From: Roseomonas sp.
GTDB taxonomy: Bacteria; Pseudomonadota; Alphaproteobacteria; Acetobacterales; Acetobacteraceae
NCBI GenBank assembly: GCA_020249865.1
Contig: JADCEV010000012.1
Location: forward strand, 42,239-106,238
Direction of reading: 5' to 3'
Length of the DNA stretch: 64,000 bases
Below are positions 16,846-27,395 of the stretch, one piece after another (within the stretch, counting starts at the first letter, position 1; each line of letters starts with the position of its first letter). Both the position numbers and the translations under genes were made by a program. Under the pieces are notes generated by a model, which worked only from the letters and a program-made list of their open reading frames with translations, had not been told where the DNA came from and did not search any database.

Positions 16846-19823
16846 GATTGATTCCCCTGATCCAGCCGGCCAAGCCGGGCTTCGAAAACCTGGCGCACCA
16901 AGGCAGCGCTGGCTTCCATCTGTGCGCGCAGCCCCGGAAGGTCAACGGGCGGTGTGGCGCAAAGCGGGCCCGCCACGCGCAGCACAGCGGAGGCAGCGGG
17001 TTCTGGCAGGGTTTCCTCGCGCCAGGGGCCAAGGGTCAGGCGCAAAATGCCGCTGATGCCGCGCCAGAGCCGCTCAGCGGCGATCAGCCCTTCGGCCTCA
17101 GCGCTGCCTAGCGCGCCGATCTTGGCCAGATTGGCGATGGCGATGCGCGTGGTGGTGGCCAGCGCCTCCGGGTGGCGTGGCGCGTGGTGCAATTGCAGCG
17201 CCTGGGCGATGAATTCCACCTCCACCAACCCGCCGGCGCTCAGCTTCACATCCCATGGCCCAGCGGCGGGCAATTCGCGCAACATGCGCTGGCGCATGGC
17301 CAGCGCATCGGCAATGGCGGTCTTGGCCTTTTCGGGGTTGGACAAGGCGGCGCGAATGGCTGCCGCAATGCGCCGTGACAGCGTGGCCGGCCCCGCCACC
17401 ACGCGCGCACGCGTCAGCGCCATGCGTTCCCAGCTCCAGGCATCTTCCGCCTGATAGCGCTGAAACGCCCCGAGCGAGACCGCCACCGGCCCCTTCGATC
17501 CCGAAGGCCTGAGGCGCATATCCACCTCATACAACTTGCCCTCGGCGCCAGGGGCGGTAATGGCGCCAACCATTTGATGCGCCAGACGCGTGAAATACTG
17601 AATGCTGGGCAAGGGGCGGATTGCGGGCGCGCCACGCTTGGCCTTGGCTTCGCTGGCTTCAGCCTCGGTGGCGTGATCATAGACCAGGATCAGATCAAGA
17701 TCGGATCCGGGCAGCATTTCCCGCCCACCAAGCTTGCCAAGTGCCACCACCGCAAGCTGCCCGCCCTTCACCACGCCATGCCGCGCGGCGAATTCCGCGG
17801 TCACGTGCGGCAGCAGCGCTGCAATGGCGGCATCGGCGAGCGCACTGCGCGCTTCGCCCGCCGCATCGGGGTCTATGGCGCCTTCAAGCGTTGCAGCATC
17901 AATATCGAATTTGCCTTCCTGCACCAGCCGGCGAGAGGCTTCCATGGCCTCTTCAAAATACCGCGCTTCCTTCACCAGTGCGGGCAAGGCGGAAGCCGCG
18001 CTGCCAATGCCGCCACCTGCCCCGACCAGCAGCCCTTCCAGCGCTGCGGTGTGATGCGCCAAATGATCGGCCAATTGCGGCGCGGCGCCCAGAATGCCGG
18101 CCAGGCGGTCCAGCATGGGCGGGTTGCGATGCAACAGGCTCAAGACCTGCACACCCGTAGTCAGGCGCCCGAATAGCGCATCCAGGCGCATCAGCGCCGC
18201 ATCGGGATCACGCTGCTTGCCAAAGGCCGCGAGCAGGCTTGGCATCAGCGCGGTCAGCAATTCGCGCGCGCGTTCGCTGCGAATGGCGCGCGCATGTCCG
18301 TGATGCCAGCCGCGCACCGTGGCGGCGATGCTGCCCGGATTGCCGTAGCCCATGGCGCGCAGGGTTGCGATGGTGGCGGGATCATCCTCCACGCCGGTAA
18401 AAACCAGATCACCCTGCACCTTATCGGCGGCGAGTGTTGGTTCCGCTTCAAACATGCGCCCGTAATGCTGTTCCACACGGCGCAAATGATAGGCGAAATC
18501 CTCGGCAAACCCCGCCGTATCGGCGTAGCCGAGGAAGGAGGCGATGCGCGCAATCCCTTCCTCATCCTCCGGTAGGCGATGCGTCTGCCGATCCGCCACC
18601 ATTTGCAGCCGATGTTCAAGCCGTCGCAGGAAACCATAGGCATCGGCCAGGTCAGCAGCGGCGCGGCGTTCTATCTTGCCCGCACCAGCCAAGGCGGAAA
18701 GCGCGCCGAGTGTGGTCGGATCGCGCAAGGCGGGATCACGCCCGCCCCAGATCAATTGCAGCACCTGCACGGTGAATTCAATTTCGCGAATGCCGCCGCG
18801 GCCCAGCTTCACATCATGCCCGGCCAGTTGCACCGTATCATGCGCGCCCTTGGCGCCCTTATGCGCATGGATTTGCCGCTTGATGGAATGGATATCCGCC
18901 ACCGCCGCGAAATCCAGGTAGCGGCGCCAGACAAAGGGTCGGATTTCGCGCAGGAAAGCATCCCCCGCTGCACGATCCGCCGCGACAGGCCGCGCCTTGA
19001 TCATGGCGGCGCGTTCCCAATTCTGGCCCATGCTTTCGTAATAGGCGATGGCAGCAGGGATCGAGACTGCCAAGGGTGTCGCGGCGGGATCAGGCCGCAG
19101 GCGCAAATCCGTGCGAAACACATAGCCATCGGCGGTGCGTTCTTCCATCAGCCGCACCAAATCCCGCGCGATGCGTACATAAATCGCCTGGGCGCGATCC
19201 GGGTCCTGCACGGCGGCCGGATCGTAAAGCACCATCAGATCCACGTCCGATGAGTAATTCAGCTCCCGCGCGCCAAGCTTGCCCATGCCAAGGATGACCA
19301 GGCCCGATTGGCGGCCGATGGATTTCGCATCAGTCCGGTTGCCGCCGGTATGGCGCAAATCACCCCGCGCGGCGGCATCACGCAGCAAATGCGCGCAGGC
19401 GGTATCTATGCTGAGCTCCGCCAATTCGGACAAGGCGCCGGTCACGCGGTCCAGCCCCCAAAGCCCGCGAATATCAGCGAGGCCCGCCACCAAAGCGCCC
19501 TGGCGCTTGGCCTGGCGGAGCAGCGTGGCCAGTGCTGGGCGCGGCGTGGCGGGGTCCAGGCGCAGCAGCGGGTCCATGGCGCGGGCAAAAGCCTCATCCG
19601 GGCCTCGTTCGGCCATCAAAAGCAGGGTGGGTGACTCCCGCACCGCCAAATCGGCTAAATAGGGGCTATGACCGCCCAGCGCTTCCAATATCGCCGCGCC
19701 CTCTGCGCTTTCGGCAAAGCGACGTTCCGCTTCCCCCTTATCGGCGAAATGCGCCTGGGCGAGGGCTGCGGCGGCCTTGTCGAATCCGCGCGGCAGGGGG
19801 AAAGCTGCTGTGACAGGGGTCAT
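16842..19823 (-). CDS. glnE: Bifunctional glutamine synthetase adenylyltransferase/deadenylase
   Basis: Adds AMP to, or removes it from, glutamine synthetase in response to PII signalling, thereby controlling nitrogen assimilation. The 993-residue protein has two nucleotidyltransferase domains: the N-terminal one with GKLGARELNYSSDVDLMVLY near residue 195 and the C-terminal one with GGREMLPGSDLDLILVYD near residue 720. Each is followed by a GlnD PII-uptake-type helical domain. Length is normal. ATG 19823 lies 17 bp from the divergent GTG at 19841, so the two promoters must overlap the opposing genes. Confidence 0.96.
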   Translation of the reverse strand: MTPVTAAFPLPRGFDKAAAALAQAHFADKGEAERRFAESAEGAAILEALGGHSPYLADLAVRESPTLLLMAERGPDEAFARAMDPLLRLDPATPRPALATLLRQAKRQGALVAGLADIRGLWGLDRVTGALSELAELSIDTACAHLLRDAAARGDLRHTGGNRTDAKSIGRQSGLVILGMGKLGARELNYSSDVDLMVLYDPAAVQDPDRAQAIYVRIARDLVRLMEERTADGYVFRTDLRLRPDPAATPLAVSIPAAIAYYESMGQNWERAAMIKARPVAADRAAGDAFLREIRPFVWRRYLDFAAVADIHSIKRQIHAHKGAKGAHDTVQLAGHDVKLGRGGIREIEFTVQVLQLIWGGRDPALRDPTTLGALSALAGAGKIERRAAADLADAYGFLRRLEHRLQMVADRQTHRLPEDEEGIARIASFLGYADTAGFAEDFAYHLRRVEQHYGRMFEAEPTLAADKVQGDLVFTGVEDDPATIATLRAMGYGNPGSIAATVRGWHHGHARAIRSERARELLTALMPSLLAAFGKQRDPDAALMRLDALFGRLTTGVQVLSLLHRNPPMLDRLAGILGAAPQLADHLAHHTAALEGLLVGAGGGIGSAASALPALVKEARYFEEAMEASRRLVQEGKFDIDAATLEGAIDPDAAGEARSALADAAIAALLPHVTAEFAARHGVVKGGQLAVVALGKLGGREMLPGSDLDLILVYDHATEAEASEAKAKRGAPAIRPLPSIQYFTRLAHQMVGAITAPGAEGKLYEVDMRLRPSGSKGPVAVSLGAFQRYQAEDAWSWERMALTRARVVAGPATLSRRIAAAIRAALSNPEKAKTAIADALAMRQRMLRELPAAGPWDVKLSAGGLVEVEFIAQALQLHHAPRHPEALATTTRIAIANLAKIGALGSAEAEGLIAAERLWRGISGILRLTLGPWREETLPEPAASAVLRVAGPLCATPPVDLPGLRAQMEASAALVRQVFEARLGRLDQGNQS

Positions 19824-19840
19824 GGGGGAATAGGGAAAGA

Positions 19841-22800
19841 GTGAGGCGGGTCGCAGGTCAAGCGGGGCGAGGGCTGAAGCTGCTCGCCAGGGTCTGCCTG
19901 ACCCTGACGCTCCTGGCTGGGTTGGCGCTTGGCGGCATTGTCTGGCGGCTGGAACAGGGCCCGCTCAGCCTGCCCTGGCTGGCCCGTGAGGCGCAAAGCA
20001 TCGCCAATCAGGCCCTTACCGGGCAGAGCGTTGAAATTGCCTCGGCGGAGATTTCCTGGGCGGGCTGGCGGGAAGGGCATCGTTCACCGATTGCCGTACG
20101 CTTTGCCGATATCCGGCTTTCGGACACGGAAAATGGGTTGATTGCCGTGCTGCCGCAGGTGGATGCATCACTTTCGGCGGGCAGCCTGCTGCGCGGGCAT
20201 ATTGCATTGCGCGGTCTGGAATTGCGCGGGCTCAGCCTGCTTGCGAATCGGGATAGGGCGGGGGCGCTCTCCCTCGGGCTTGCGCCACCCAAAGCCGAAG
20301 CCGGCGCAACACAAGCGGCCGAGCTTGATGGGCTTGCCGACATCATCACCGCCTGGCTGGCGCCGCCAAATGAGGAAACGGCGCTTTCGGCGATCCGGCG
20401 TATCGCGCTTTTGGATACCAGCCTGGCCTTGACCGATGAGGCATCAGGGCGGGTGGCGCGCGCCAATCTTGCATCCCTTGTGCTGCAGCGCCGCGCGGCG
20501 GGTGGGCTTGAACTCACGGGACAGGCACTGCTTGATCTGCCCGAACAGCGCATTCCCGTGACCATCGCGGGCAATCTGGACCGTGGGCTTTGGCGGGGGG
20601 AGGCTTCGCTCTCTGCGCGCGGCATCCGCCCGGCGGTACTGGCGAAGGCGAGTGCGGAATTGGCGCCCCTGGCCGCGCTGGATGCGGAGGCGGAAATCAC
20701 CCTGATCGCGCGCTTCGCCGGGGCGCCGCGGCCGGATTTGTTGATGGGACGGCTGCGCACCGGGGCGGGCATGCTGCATTTGCCCAATGATCGCGGGGAT
20801 TTGCCCTTCGCTTCCCTGTTGCTGGATGCGACCATAGCTGAGGATGTGGTGCGCGTGGAACGCCTGGCCTTCGCGCCGCAGCCATCGCCGCGCCCGGGCG
20901 CTGCCGCGCCGCCCAGCATCCGCGCCAGCGGCGAGGCCCGCTTGCGGGATGGCATCTGGCAGACGGAAGCCGAGGCAAATCTGCGCGGCCTGGATATTGC
21001 CGATCTGGCACATTATTGGCCACCCAGCCTTGCACCCAGGCAACGCGAATGGCTGGCGGAAAACCTGACCGCAGGCATGCTGCATGAGGGCCAGTGGCGG
21101 CTTGCAGCGCGGATCGGGGCGGATGGCACTGGCGCGGAAATCACCGCACTCAGCGGGTTCGCGCGGGCAGAGGGCGCCACGGTGCATTGGCTGCGCCCCA
21201 TCCCGCCCTTTCAGAACGCGGTGGCCGAAGCGCGCTTTGCCCTGGATGGCATTGATATCAAGATTGCCAGTGGGCAGCAGGCGGAAAGCAGCATTGTCAC
21301 GGATGGCGCCACGGTTTCGATCAGCTTCGCGACCAGCCCCGAGACAGCGCGCATCGAAGCCAAGCTGCGCGGCCCCTTGGCGGAAGCGTGGAGTATTGTG
21401 CGCCATCCTCGACTGAAGATTTTCGAAAGGCGCCCACCGCCGATCAACGACCCGACCGGCACGCTTGAAGCCGCGAAGCTGACGCTAAGCTTTCCGCTGA
21501 TCAAGGATTTGGATATCGAACAGATTGATATCCAGGCCGAGCTTGAAGTGCGCGATCTGCGCATTCCGCGCATTGCCTTCGACCGTGATCTGGAACGCGG
21601 CGTGGCAAGCGTTTCCCTGCGCAATGCCGGGCTGACCGCCACCGGTACCGGCGTGCTTGGCGATATTGAAGCGCGCATCCGGCAAGAAACCGATTTTCGA
21701 TCCGGCGCGGCAAGCGACATCGTCTCACGCGAAATCATTTCCGCCCGCGCTGATGCCAAGCAATTGGCGGCACTTGGCCTGGATGGCCAGCCGATACTTG
21801 AAGGGCCAGTGCAGATTGATCTGCGCAATGAAACGCGCCGCAATGGGCAATCCAGGCTCGCCATACGGGCGGATTTGCGCACCGCGACCCTCAGCCTTGA
21901 CCCCTTGGCCTGGTCCAAGCCGGCGGGAGTCGCCGGCAGTGCAGAGGCGATGGTGCTGATGCAGGGCGGTCAGGTGACGCTGATTGAAAGCTTCCGCGTT
22001 GAAACACCTGATTCACTCATTCGCGGCCGCGCGAGTGAGCTGCGCCAAAATGTCCCGCAACGCATCGATCTGACGAGTGTGAGCTTGGGGCGATCCCGTT
22101 TCACCGGTGAGCTGCGTCCGCCAGCGACCCGCGGCGGCGGGCAATGGGTGATCAATCTGCGGGGTTCGGTCTTGGATATGGCGCCGGCGCTCGGCGTCCA
22201 TATGGCGCCCGACAAGCCCGCCGAAGAAGGCGCCGCCGCAAGGATTGAGGCGCGTTTCGATCGGGTGCTGCTGCCCCACGGGAAGGAGATTGCAGGGGTG
22301 GAAGCCGCGCTCAGGGTCAATGCGCTGGGTGTCACGCAGCAGGCCAATATCAGCGCGCGCCTGCCAGAACGCGGCAGCTTCGCCTTGACCATCACGCCGG
22401 AAGGCCAGCGCCGTGCCTTCAACCTGACCAGCGATAATGGCGGCGAATTGCTGCGCGCCTTTGACGTGCTGAAAACCATCCAGGGCGGCAAGCTGACCGT
22501 GACGGGCAAATACGAAAACGCCCGCCCCGGCGCGACACTTTCTGGCGATGCGGTGCTGGAGGATTTCGTGGTGCGTGATGCGCCGGGGCTTGGCAAGCTG
22601 CTGCAGGCCATGACGCTTTATGGCCTGGTGGATGCGCTGAGCGGCCCGGGGCTGAATTTCACCCGCGCCACCATCCCCTTCAGCCTAAGCCCGGAGGCGC
22701 TGATCTTGCAGGATGCGCGGGCCTTTTCATCCTCACTTGGGCTTACGGCCAAGGGGCGCATTGATCGCGTGCGCGATAGCATGGACATGGAAGGCACCAT

Positions 22801-23026
22801 CGTGCCGGCCTATATCTTCAACACGCTGCTCGGGCGTATTCCGCTTTTTGGGCGGCTCTTCAGCCCGGAAGAAGGCGGGGGGCTATTCGCCGTTTCTTAT
22901 CGCATGCGTGGACCGCTCAATGATCCGCAAACCACCATCAACCCCTTGGCGGCGCTGACACCGGGTTTCCTGCGCGGCATATTCGGGATTGGCCAGGAAC
23001 CGGCAGGCCAGGCGCCGCGGCAGTAA
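19841..23026 (+). CDS. AsmA-like/YhdP-type large envelope protein
   Basis: A 1061-residue protein with one N-terminal transmembrane segment (about residues 13-33) followed by a long periplasmic region. It matches the DUF3971 and AsmA-like C-terminal architecture of YhdP/TamB-type proteins, which in E. coli carry phospholipids between inner and outer membranes. Visible family features are LSLPWLAREAQSIANQAL after the membrane segment and the C-terminal blocks GKLTVTGKYENARPG and PLFGRLFSPEEGGGLFAVSY. GTG 19841 with GGAAAGAG upstream is the start. A transport role is inferred from the family. Confidence 0.88.
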   Translation: MRRVAGQAGRGLKLLARVCLTLTLLAGLALGGIVWRLEQGPLSLPWLAREAQSIANQALTGQSVEIASAEISWAGWREGHRSPIAVRFADIRLSDTENGLIAVLPQVDASLSAGSLLRGHIALRGLELRGLSLLANRDRAGALSLGLAPPKAEAGATQAAELDGLADIITAWLAPPNEETALSAIRRIALLDTSLALTDEASGRVARANLASLVLQRRAAGGLELTGQALLDLPEQRIPVTIAGNLDRGLWRGEASLSARGIRPAVLAKASAELAPLAALDAEAEITLIARFAGAPRPDLLMGRLRTGAGMLHLPNDRGDLPFASLLLDATIAEDVVRVERLAFAPQPSPRPGAAAPPSIRASGEARLRDGIWQTEAEANLRGLDIADLAHYWPPSLAPRQREWLAENLTAGMLHEGQWRLAARIGADGTGAEITALSGFARAEGATVHWLRPIPPFQNAVAEARFALDGIDIKIASGQQAESSIVTDGATVSISFATSPETARIEAKLRGPLAEAWSIVRHPRLKIFERRPPPINDPTGTLEAAKLTLSFPLIKDLDIEQIDIQAELEVRDLRIPRIAFDRDLERGVASVSLRNAGLTATGTGVLGDIEARIRQETDFRSGAASDIVSREIISARADAKQLAALGLDGQPILEGPVQIDLRNETRRNGQSRLAIRADLRTATLSLDPLAWSKPAGVAGSAEAMVLMQGGQVTLIESFRVETPDSLIRGRASELRQNVPQRIDLTSVSLGRSRFTGELRPPATRGGGQWVINLRGSVLDMAPALGVHMAPDKPAEEGAAARIEARFDRVLLPHGKEIAGVEAALRVNALGVTQQANISARLPERGSFALTITPEGQRRAFNLTSDNGGELLRAFDVLKTIQGGKLTVTGKYENARPGATLSGDAVLEDFVVRDAPGLGKLLQAMTLYGLVDALSGPGLNFTRATIPFSLSPEALILQDARAFSSSLGLTAKGRIDRVRDSMDMEGTIVPAYIFNTLLGRIPLFGRLFSPEEGGGLFAVSYRMRGPLNDPQTTINPLAALTPGFLRGIFGIGQEPAGQAPRQ

Positions 23027-23107
23027 GGGCGGTTAGGGCGTTATTCACCGCTCCACACATTCCCGCTTGATCAGCCCCCTTCCAAGTCGTAACCAAAGCG
23101 CGGGCCA

Positions 23108-23125
23108 CGCCCCCCCACCGGGGCG
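23108..23125 (+). promoter_or_regulatory. GC-rich hairpin in the serC leader
   Basis: CGCCCC (23108-23113) pairs with GGGGCG (23120-23125) around a 6-nt loop, 28 bp before the serC start and followed by the GGAAGGGAG ribosome site. A conserved RNA motif named serC has been described upstream of serC in alphaproteobacteria. I cannot confirm that this leader fits its consensus. Confidence 0.3.
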
Positions 23126-23152
23126 CACTCGCTTCTGGAAGGGAGCCGCATC

Positions 23153-24325
23153 ATGGCAGCCGCCACCAAGCCGGGGAACCGCCCGGCCAATCCCCGTTTC
23201 TCATCCGGTCCTTGCGCCAAGCGTCCTGGCTGGACACTGGCAGCTTTGGAGGGCGCTTTGCTCGGCCGCAGCCACCGTGCCGCCACACCCAAGGCGAAGC
23301 TGGCCGAGGTGATTACGCTTTCCAAAGCGATCCTCGGCATGCCTGCCGATTGGCGGCTTGGCATTGTGCCGGCGTCTGATACGGGCGCGGTGGAAATGGC
23401 GCTCTGGTCCATGCTCGGCGCGCGCGGGGTGGATGTGCTAGTGTGGGAATCCTTCTCCAAGGATTGGGCGACCGATATCCTGAAGCAATTGAAGCTGGCC
23501 GATGCGCGCGTGCTTGATGCGCCCTATGGCAAGCTGCCCGATCTTGGCGCGGTTGATCCCAAGCGCGATGTGGTGTTTGTCTGGAATGGCACCACAAGTG
23601 GCGTGCGCCTGACCAATGCGGATTTCATCAGCGCCGATCGCGAAGGGCTTGCAATTTGTGATGCAACCAGCGCGGCCTTTGCGATGGATTTGCCCTGGGC
23701 GAAACTGGATGTCGTCACCTGGTCCTGGCAGAAGGTGCTGGGCGGCGAAGCAGCGCATGGCATGTTGGCGCTATCACCCCGCGCCGTGGCGCGGCTGGAA
23801 AGTTATTCCCCGCCCTGGCCCATGCCAAAGATTTTTCGCCTCAGCAGCGGTGGCAAGCTGAGCGAGGGGATTTTCAAGGGCGAAACCATCAATACGCCTT
23901 CCATGCTGTGTGTGGAGGATGCGCTTGATGGGCTGCGTTGGGCGGAAAGCATTGGCGGCTTGAAGGGGCTGATTGCGCGGAGCGAAGCCAACCTCGCCGC
24001 CATCGCCGATTGGGTCGCGGCGGGGAGTGGTTATGGTTTTCTGGCGCAGGATGCGGCGACGCGTTCCTGCACCTCCATCTGTCTCACCATCACCGCGCCC
24101 TGGTTCACCGCTTTGGCGGCTGATGCCCAAGCGGCGGCGGCGAAGAAAATCGCGTCCTTGCTTGAGAAGGAAGGTGTGGCGCTCGACGCCGGCGCCTATC
24201 GTGACGCACCGCCTGGCTTGCGCATCTGGGGCGGTGCCACGGTTGAAACGGCGGACATCAAGGCGCTACTGCCATGGTTGGATTGGGCGCTGGCTTCTGT
24301 GCAGGCCGAAATGGCGGGGGCATGA
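23153..24325 (+). CDS. serC: Phosphoserine aminotransferase SerC
   Basis: PLP-dependent enzyme converting 3-phosphohydroxypyruvate and glutamate to phosphoserine and 2-oxoglutarate. The 390-residue sequence is of the alphaproteobacterial type ([15 protein letters not shown] near residue 13). The PLP-binding Lys194 lies in [15 protein letters not shown], and [11 protein letters not shown] carries the cofactor-contacting Asp. GGGAG lies 7 nt before ATG 23153. It overlaps serA by ATGA at 24322-24325, so the two serine-pathway enzymes are made from one transcript. Confidence 0.95.
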   Translation: MAAATKPGNRPANPRFSSGPCAKRPGWTLAALEGALLGRSHRAATPKAKLAEVITLSKAILGMPADWRLGIVPASDTGAVEMALWSMLGARGVDVLVWESFSKDWATDILKQLKLADARVLDAPYGKLPDLGAVDPKRDVVFVWNGTTSGVRLTNADFISADREGLAICDATSAAFAMDLPWAKLDVVTWSWQKVLGGEAAHGMLALSPRAVARLESYSPPWPMPKIFRLSSGGKLSEGIFKGETINTPSMLCVEDALDGLRWAESIGGLKGLIARSEANLAAIADWVAAGSGYGFLAQDAATRSCTSICLTITAPWFTALAADAQAAAAKKIASLLEKEGVALDAGAYRDAPPGLRIWGGATVETADIKALLPWLDWALASVQAEMAGA

Positions 24326-25917
24326 GGCCGATGCCGCGCGTTCTGATCTCAGACAAACTCAGCCCCGCCGCAGTCGCGATTTTTCGTGAGCGCGGCATAG
24401 AAGCCGATGTGAAAACCGGCCTGACGCCCGCCGAACTCCGCGCCATCATTGGTGACTATGATGGCTTGGCAGTGCGTTCCGCCACCAAGGTGACGCGGGA
24501 AGTTTTGGAAGCCGCACCGCGCCTGAAAGTTGTGGGCCGCGCCGGCATTGGCGTGGATAATGTGGATGTCACCAGCGCCACCGCGCGCGGTGTTGTTGTG
24601 ATGAACACGCCCTTCGGCAATGCCATCACCACCGCCGAACACGCCATTGCGATGATGTTCGCCTTGGCGCGGCAATTGCCGGAAGCCTCGGCCTCCACCA
24701 AGGCGGGCAAATGGGAAAAGAACCGCTTCATGGGGGTGGAGCTTTTTGCGAAAACCCTTGGCCTGATCGGTTGCGGCAATATCGGCGGCATTGTCGCGGA
24801 CCGCGCCAATGGGCTGAAGATGAAGGTGATCGCCTTCGATCCCTTCCTTTCCGAAAAACGCGCCGTGGAAATCGGTGTGGAAAAGGTGGAACTCCCTGAA
24901 TTGCTGGCGCGCGCTGATTTCATCACGCTGCATGCGCCGATGACGGAACAGACCCGCAATATCCTCTCACGCGAGAATATCGCGCGCATGAAGAAGGGCG
25001 CGCGGCTGATCAATTGCGCGCGCGGTGGTTTGGTGGATGAGGCTGCGCTGGCGGAGGCGCTGCAATCCGGCCATCTGGCTGGCGCGGCGCTTGATGTGTT
25101 TGAGGTCGAGCCCGCCACCGACAGCCCGCTTTTCGCGCTGGAGAATGTTGTCTGCACCCCGCATCTGGGCGCCGCGACGAATGAGGCGCAGGAGAATGTG
25201 GCCCTGCAAGTCGCCGAACAAATGTCGGATTTCCTGCTGACCGGCGCGGTGTCCAACGCCATCAATATGCCAAGCGTGACTGCGGAAGAAGCGCCGCGGC
25301 TGAAACCCTATATGGAATTGGCGCGCTTGCTCGGTTCCATGGCGGGGCAGCTTAGCGCCGGGCAGGATGATGCGATCAAGGCGATCCGCATTGAATATGA
25401 AGGCCATGCGGCGGAGCTGAACCGCCGCCCGCTGACTGCGGCTGCCTTAGCCGGCGTGCTGACGCCGCAAATGGGTGCGGTGAATATGGTGAATGCGCCG
25501 GTGCTGGCGAAGGAACGCGGCATTGAAGTGGCGGAGACGGTGTTGGAACGGCGCGGCGAATATCAAACCCTGCTTTCGATCACCGTCACCACCCATCAGG
25601 GGCAGCGTTCCATTGCGGGCACTTTGCTTGCGGAAAACAAGCCGCGCCTGGTGGCGATCAAGGGCATTGCGGTGGAAGCGGATTTCGCGCCGCATATGCT
25701 CTATGTGACCAATCAGGATAAGCCCGGTTTTATCGGGCGCTTTGGTACGGCGCTGGCGGAAGCGGGCATCAATATCGGCACGCTGCATCTGGGCCGCGCG
25801 GCACCGGGCGGAGATGCAATCTGCCTGGTTGGGCTGGATGCGCCCATGCCCGAAGCGGTGCTGGCCGAAGTGCGGCGCCTGCCCTTGGTGGTGCGCGCGA
25901 CGCCGCTGAAGTTTTAA
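24322..25917 (+). CDS. serA: D-3-phosphoglycerate dehydrogenase SerA
   Basis: Catalyses the first step of serine synthesis, oxidising 3-phosphoglycerate with NAD. The 531-residue form has the substrate domain, a Rossmann NAD domain ([16 protein letters not shown] near residue 152) with catalytic Arg in [10 protein letters not shown] and His in TPHLGAAT, then the intervening ASB domain and a C-terminal ACT domain ([17 protein letters not shown]) that may bind serine. ATG 24322 gives the ATGA overlap with serC; ATG 24331 (MPRVLIS) is a close alternative. An open frame back to 24274 lies inside serC and is disregarded. The stop lies 3 bp from that of convergent purB. Confidence 0.96.
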   Translation: MRPMPRVLISDKLSPAAVAIFRERGIEADVKTGLTPAELRAIIGDYDGLAVRSATKVTREVLEAAPRLKVVGRAGIGVDNVDVTSATARGVVVMNTPFGNAITTAEHAIAMMFALARQLPEASASTKAGKWEKNRFMGVELFAKTLGLIGCGNIGGIVADRANGLKMKVIAFDPFLSEKRAVEIGVEKVELPELLARADFITLHAPMTEQTRNILSRENIARMKKGARLINCARGGLVDEAALAEALQSGHLAGAALDVFEVEPATDSPLFALENVVCTPHLGAATNEAQENVALQVAEQMSDFLLTGAVSNAINMPSVTAEEAPRLKPYMELARLLGSMAGQLSAGQDDAIKAIRIEYEGHAAELNRRPLTAAALAGVLTPQMGAVNMVNAPVLAKERGIEVAETVLERRGEYQTLLSITVTTHQGQRSIAGTLLAENKPRLVAIKGIAVEADFAPHMLYVTNQDKPGFIGRFGTALAEAGINIGTLHLGRAAPGGDAICLVGLDAPMPEAVLAEVRRLPLVVRATPLKF

Positions 25918-25920
25918 GTC

Positions 25921-27255
25921 CTACTCACCAAAAACGCGCGCGAAAATGGTCTCCACATGGCCAAAATCGCGCGCGGGGTCCATCGCGCGGTCAAGCGCCG
26001 CGCCATCCATCAGCGCGGCCACGCCGGCATCTTCCAAAAGATTGGTGCGGAAATCCTTGGCCCCCGCGCTGCCCAAAGCCTGCCAGGTGGCCATGGCGCA
26101 ACGTTGCACGGTGGCATAGGCATCTTCCCGGCTCATGCCCGCCTGGGTCAGCGCCAGCAGCACCTTCTGGCTATGTACCACACCGCCCAGGCTCTCCAGA
26201 TTGGCCTGCATGCGCGCGGGATAGATGGTGAGCTTTTCCATCATGCCGGTCAGGCGCATCAGCGCGAAATCAAGCGCAATCGTTGCATCCGGGCCGATCA
26301 CGCGTTCCACCGATGAATGGCTGATATCGCGTTCGTGCCAAAGCGCCACATTCTCCAGCGCCGGCACCACATAGCCGCGCACCAGGCGTGCGAGCCCGGT
26401 CAGGTTTTCACTCAAGACCGGGTTGCGCTTATGCGGCATGGCGGAAGAACCCTTCTGCCCGGCATGGAAGAATTCCTCGGCTTCGCGCACTTCGCTGCGC
26501 TGCAAATGGCGCACTTCAGTGGCGAGCCGTTCAATGCCGCTTGCCACCACCGCCAGCGCCGCGAAAAACGCTGCGTGACGGTCGCGCGGGATGACTTGCG
26601 TTGAAACCGGTTCCACCGAAAGGCCAAGCTTGGCCGCGACGAAGGCCTCAACACGCGGGTCAACACTGGCAAAAGTGCCGACTGGGCCGGAAATGGCGCA
26701 GGTCGCGACCTCGGCCCGCGCCGCCACCAGCCGTGCCCGGTTGCGGGCGAATTCGGCGTAATGCCCGGCAAGCTTCAGGCCGAAGGTGGTGGGTTCGGCA
26801 TGGATGCCATGGCTGCGGCCAATGGTGGGGGTGAATTTATGCTCCATCGCGCGGGTTTTCAGCGCAGCGAGCAGCGCATCCATATCCGCGATCAGCACGT
26901 CCGCGGCCTGGGTCATTTGTACGGCGAGGCAGGTATCCAGCACATCTGAAGATGTCATGCCCTGATGCATGAAGCGCGCTTCCGGGCCGATGCCTTCGCC
27001 CATCCAGGTCAGGAAGGCGATCACGTCATGGCGGGTGACGCGTTCAATCTCATCAATCCGGGCAATATCGGCATCCGTAATGCCGGCGGCGCGCGGCGCG
27101 CCTTTTTCGCGGATGATGCGCGCGGCTTCGGCCGGGATGGTGCCGATTCGGCCCATTTCCTCAGCCGCCAGGGCCTCAATCTCAAACCAGATGCGGTAGC
27201 GATTGGCGGGGGCCCAGATGGCTTCCATTTGCGGGCGGGAATAGCGCGGGACCAT
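25921..27255 (-). CDS. purB: Adenylosuccinate lyase PurB
   Basis: Cleaves SAICAR and adenylosuccinate, releasing fumarate, in purine synthesis. The 444-residue protein begins MVPRYSRPQM, as expected for the family, with GGAG 8 nt upstream of ATG 27255. The frame continues open to 27372, but that extension is unlike any PurB. The fumarase/aspartase signature GSSAMPHKRNPVLSENL lies near residue 260, and TSSDVLDTCLAVQ near residue 90. It converges on serA with almost no spacer. Its metabolic partner purA lies about 3 kb away on the other strand. Confidence 0.96.
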   Translation of the reverse strand: MVPRYSRPQMEAIWAPANRYRIWFEIEALAAEEMGRIGTIPAEAARIIREKGAPRAAGITDADIARIDEIERVTRHDVIAFLTWMGEGIGPEARFMHQGMTSSDVLDTCLAVQMTQAADVLIADMDALLAALKTRAMEHKFTPTIGRSHGIHAEPTTFGLKLAGHYAEFARNRARLVAARAEVATCAISGPVGTFASVDPRVEAFVAAKLGLSVEPVSTQVIPRDRHAAFFAALAVVASGIERLATEVRHLQRSEVREAEEFFHAGQKGSSAMPHKRNPVLSENLTGLARLVRGYVVPALENVALWHERDISHSSVERVIGPDATIALDFALMRLTGMMEKLTIYPARMQANLESLGGVVHSQKVLLALTQAGMSREDAYATVQRCAMATWQALGSAGAKDFRTNLLEDAGVAALMDGAALDRAMDPARDFGHVETIFARVFGE

Positions 27256-27395
27256 GGCGAAGACTCCGGAAAGGCCTTGTTCCTGTGGCCCCATAAAGCT
27301 TGGAAGGCAAGCAGTGGGCCCGGGCTTGCGGCCTCGGCAAGGCCTCGCTATTGGTTTTGTAACAGAATGCAACCCCGTGCCGGATAAAAATCAAA

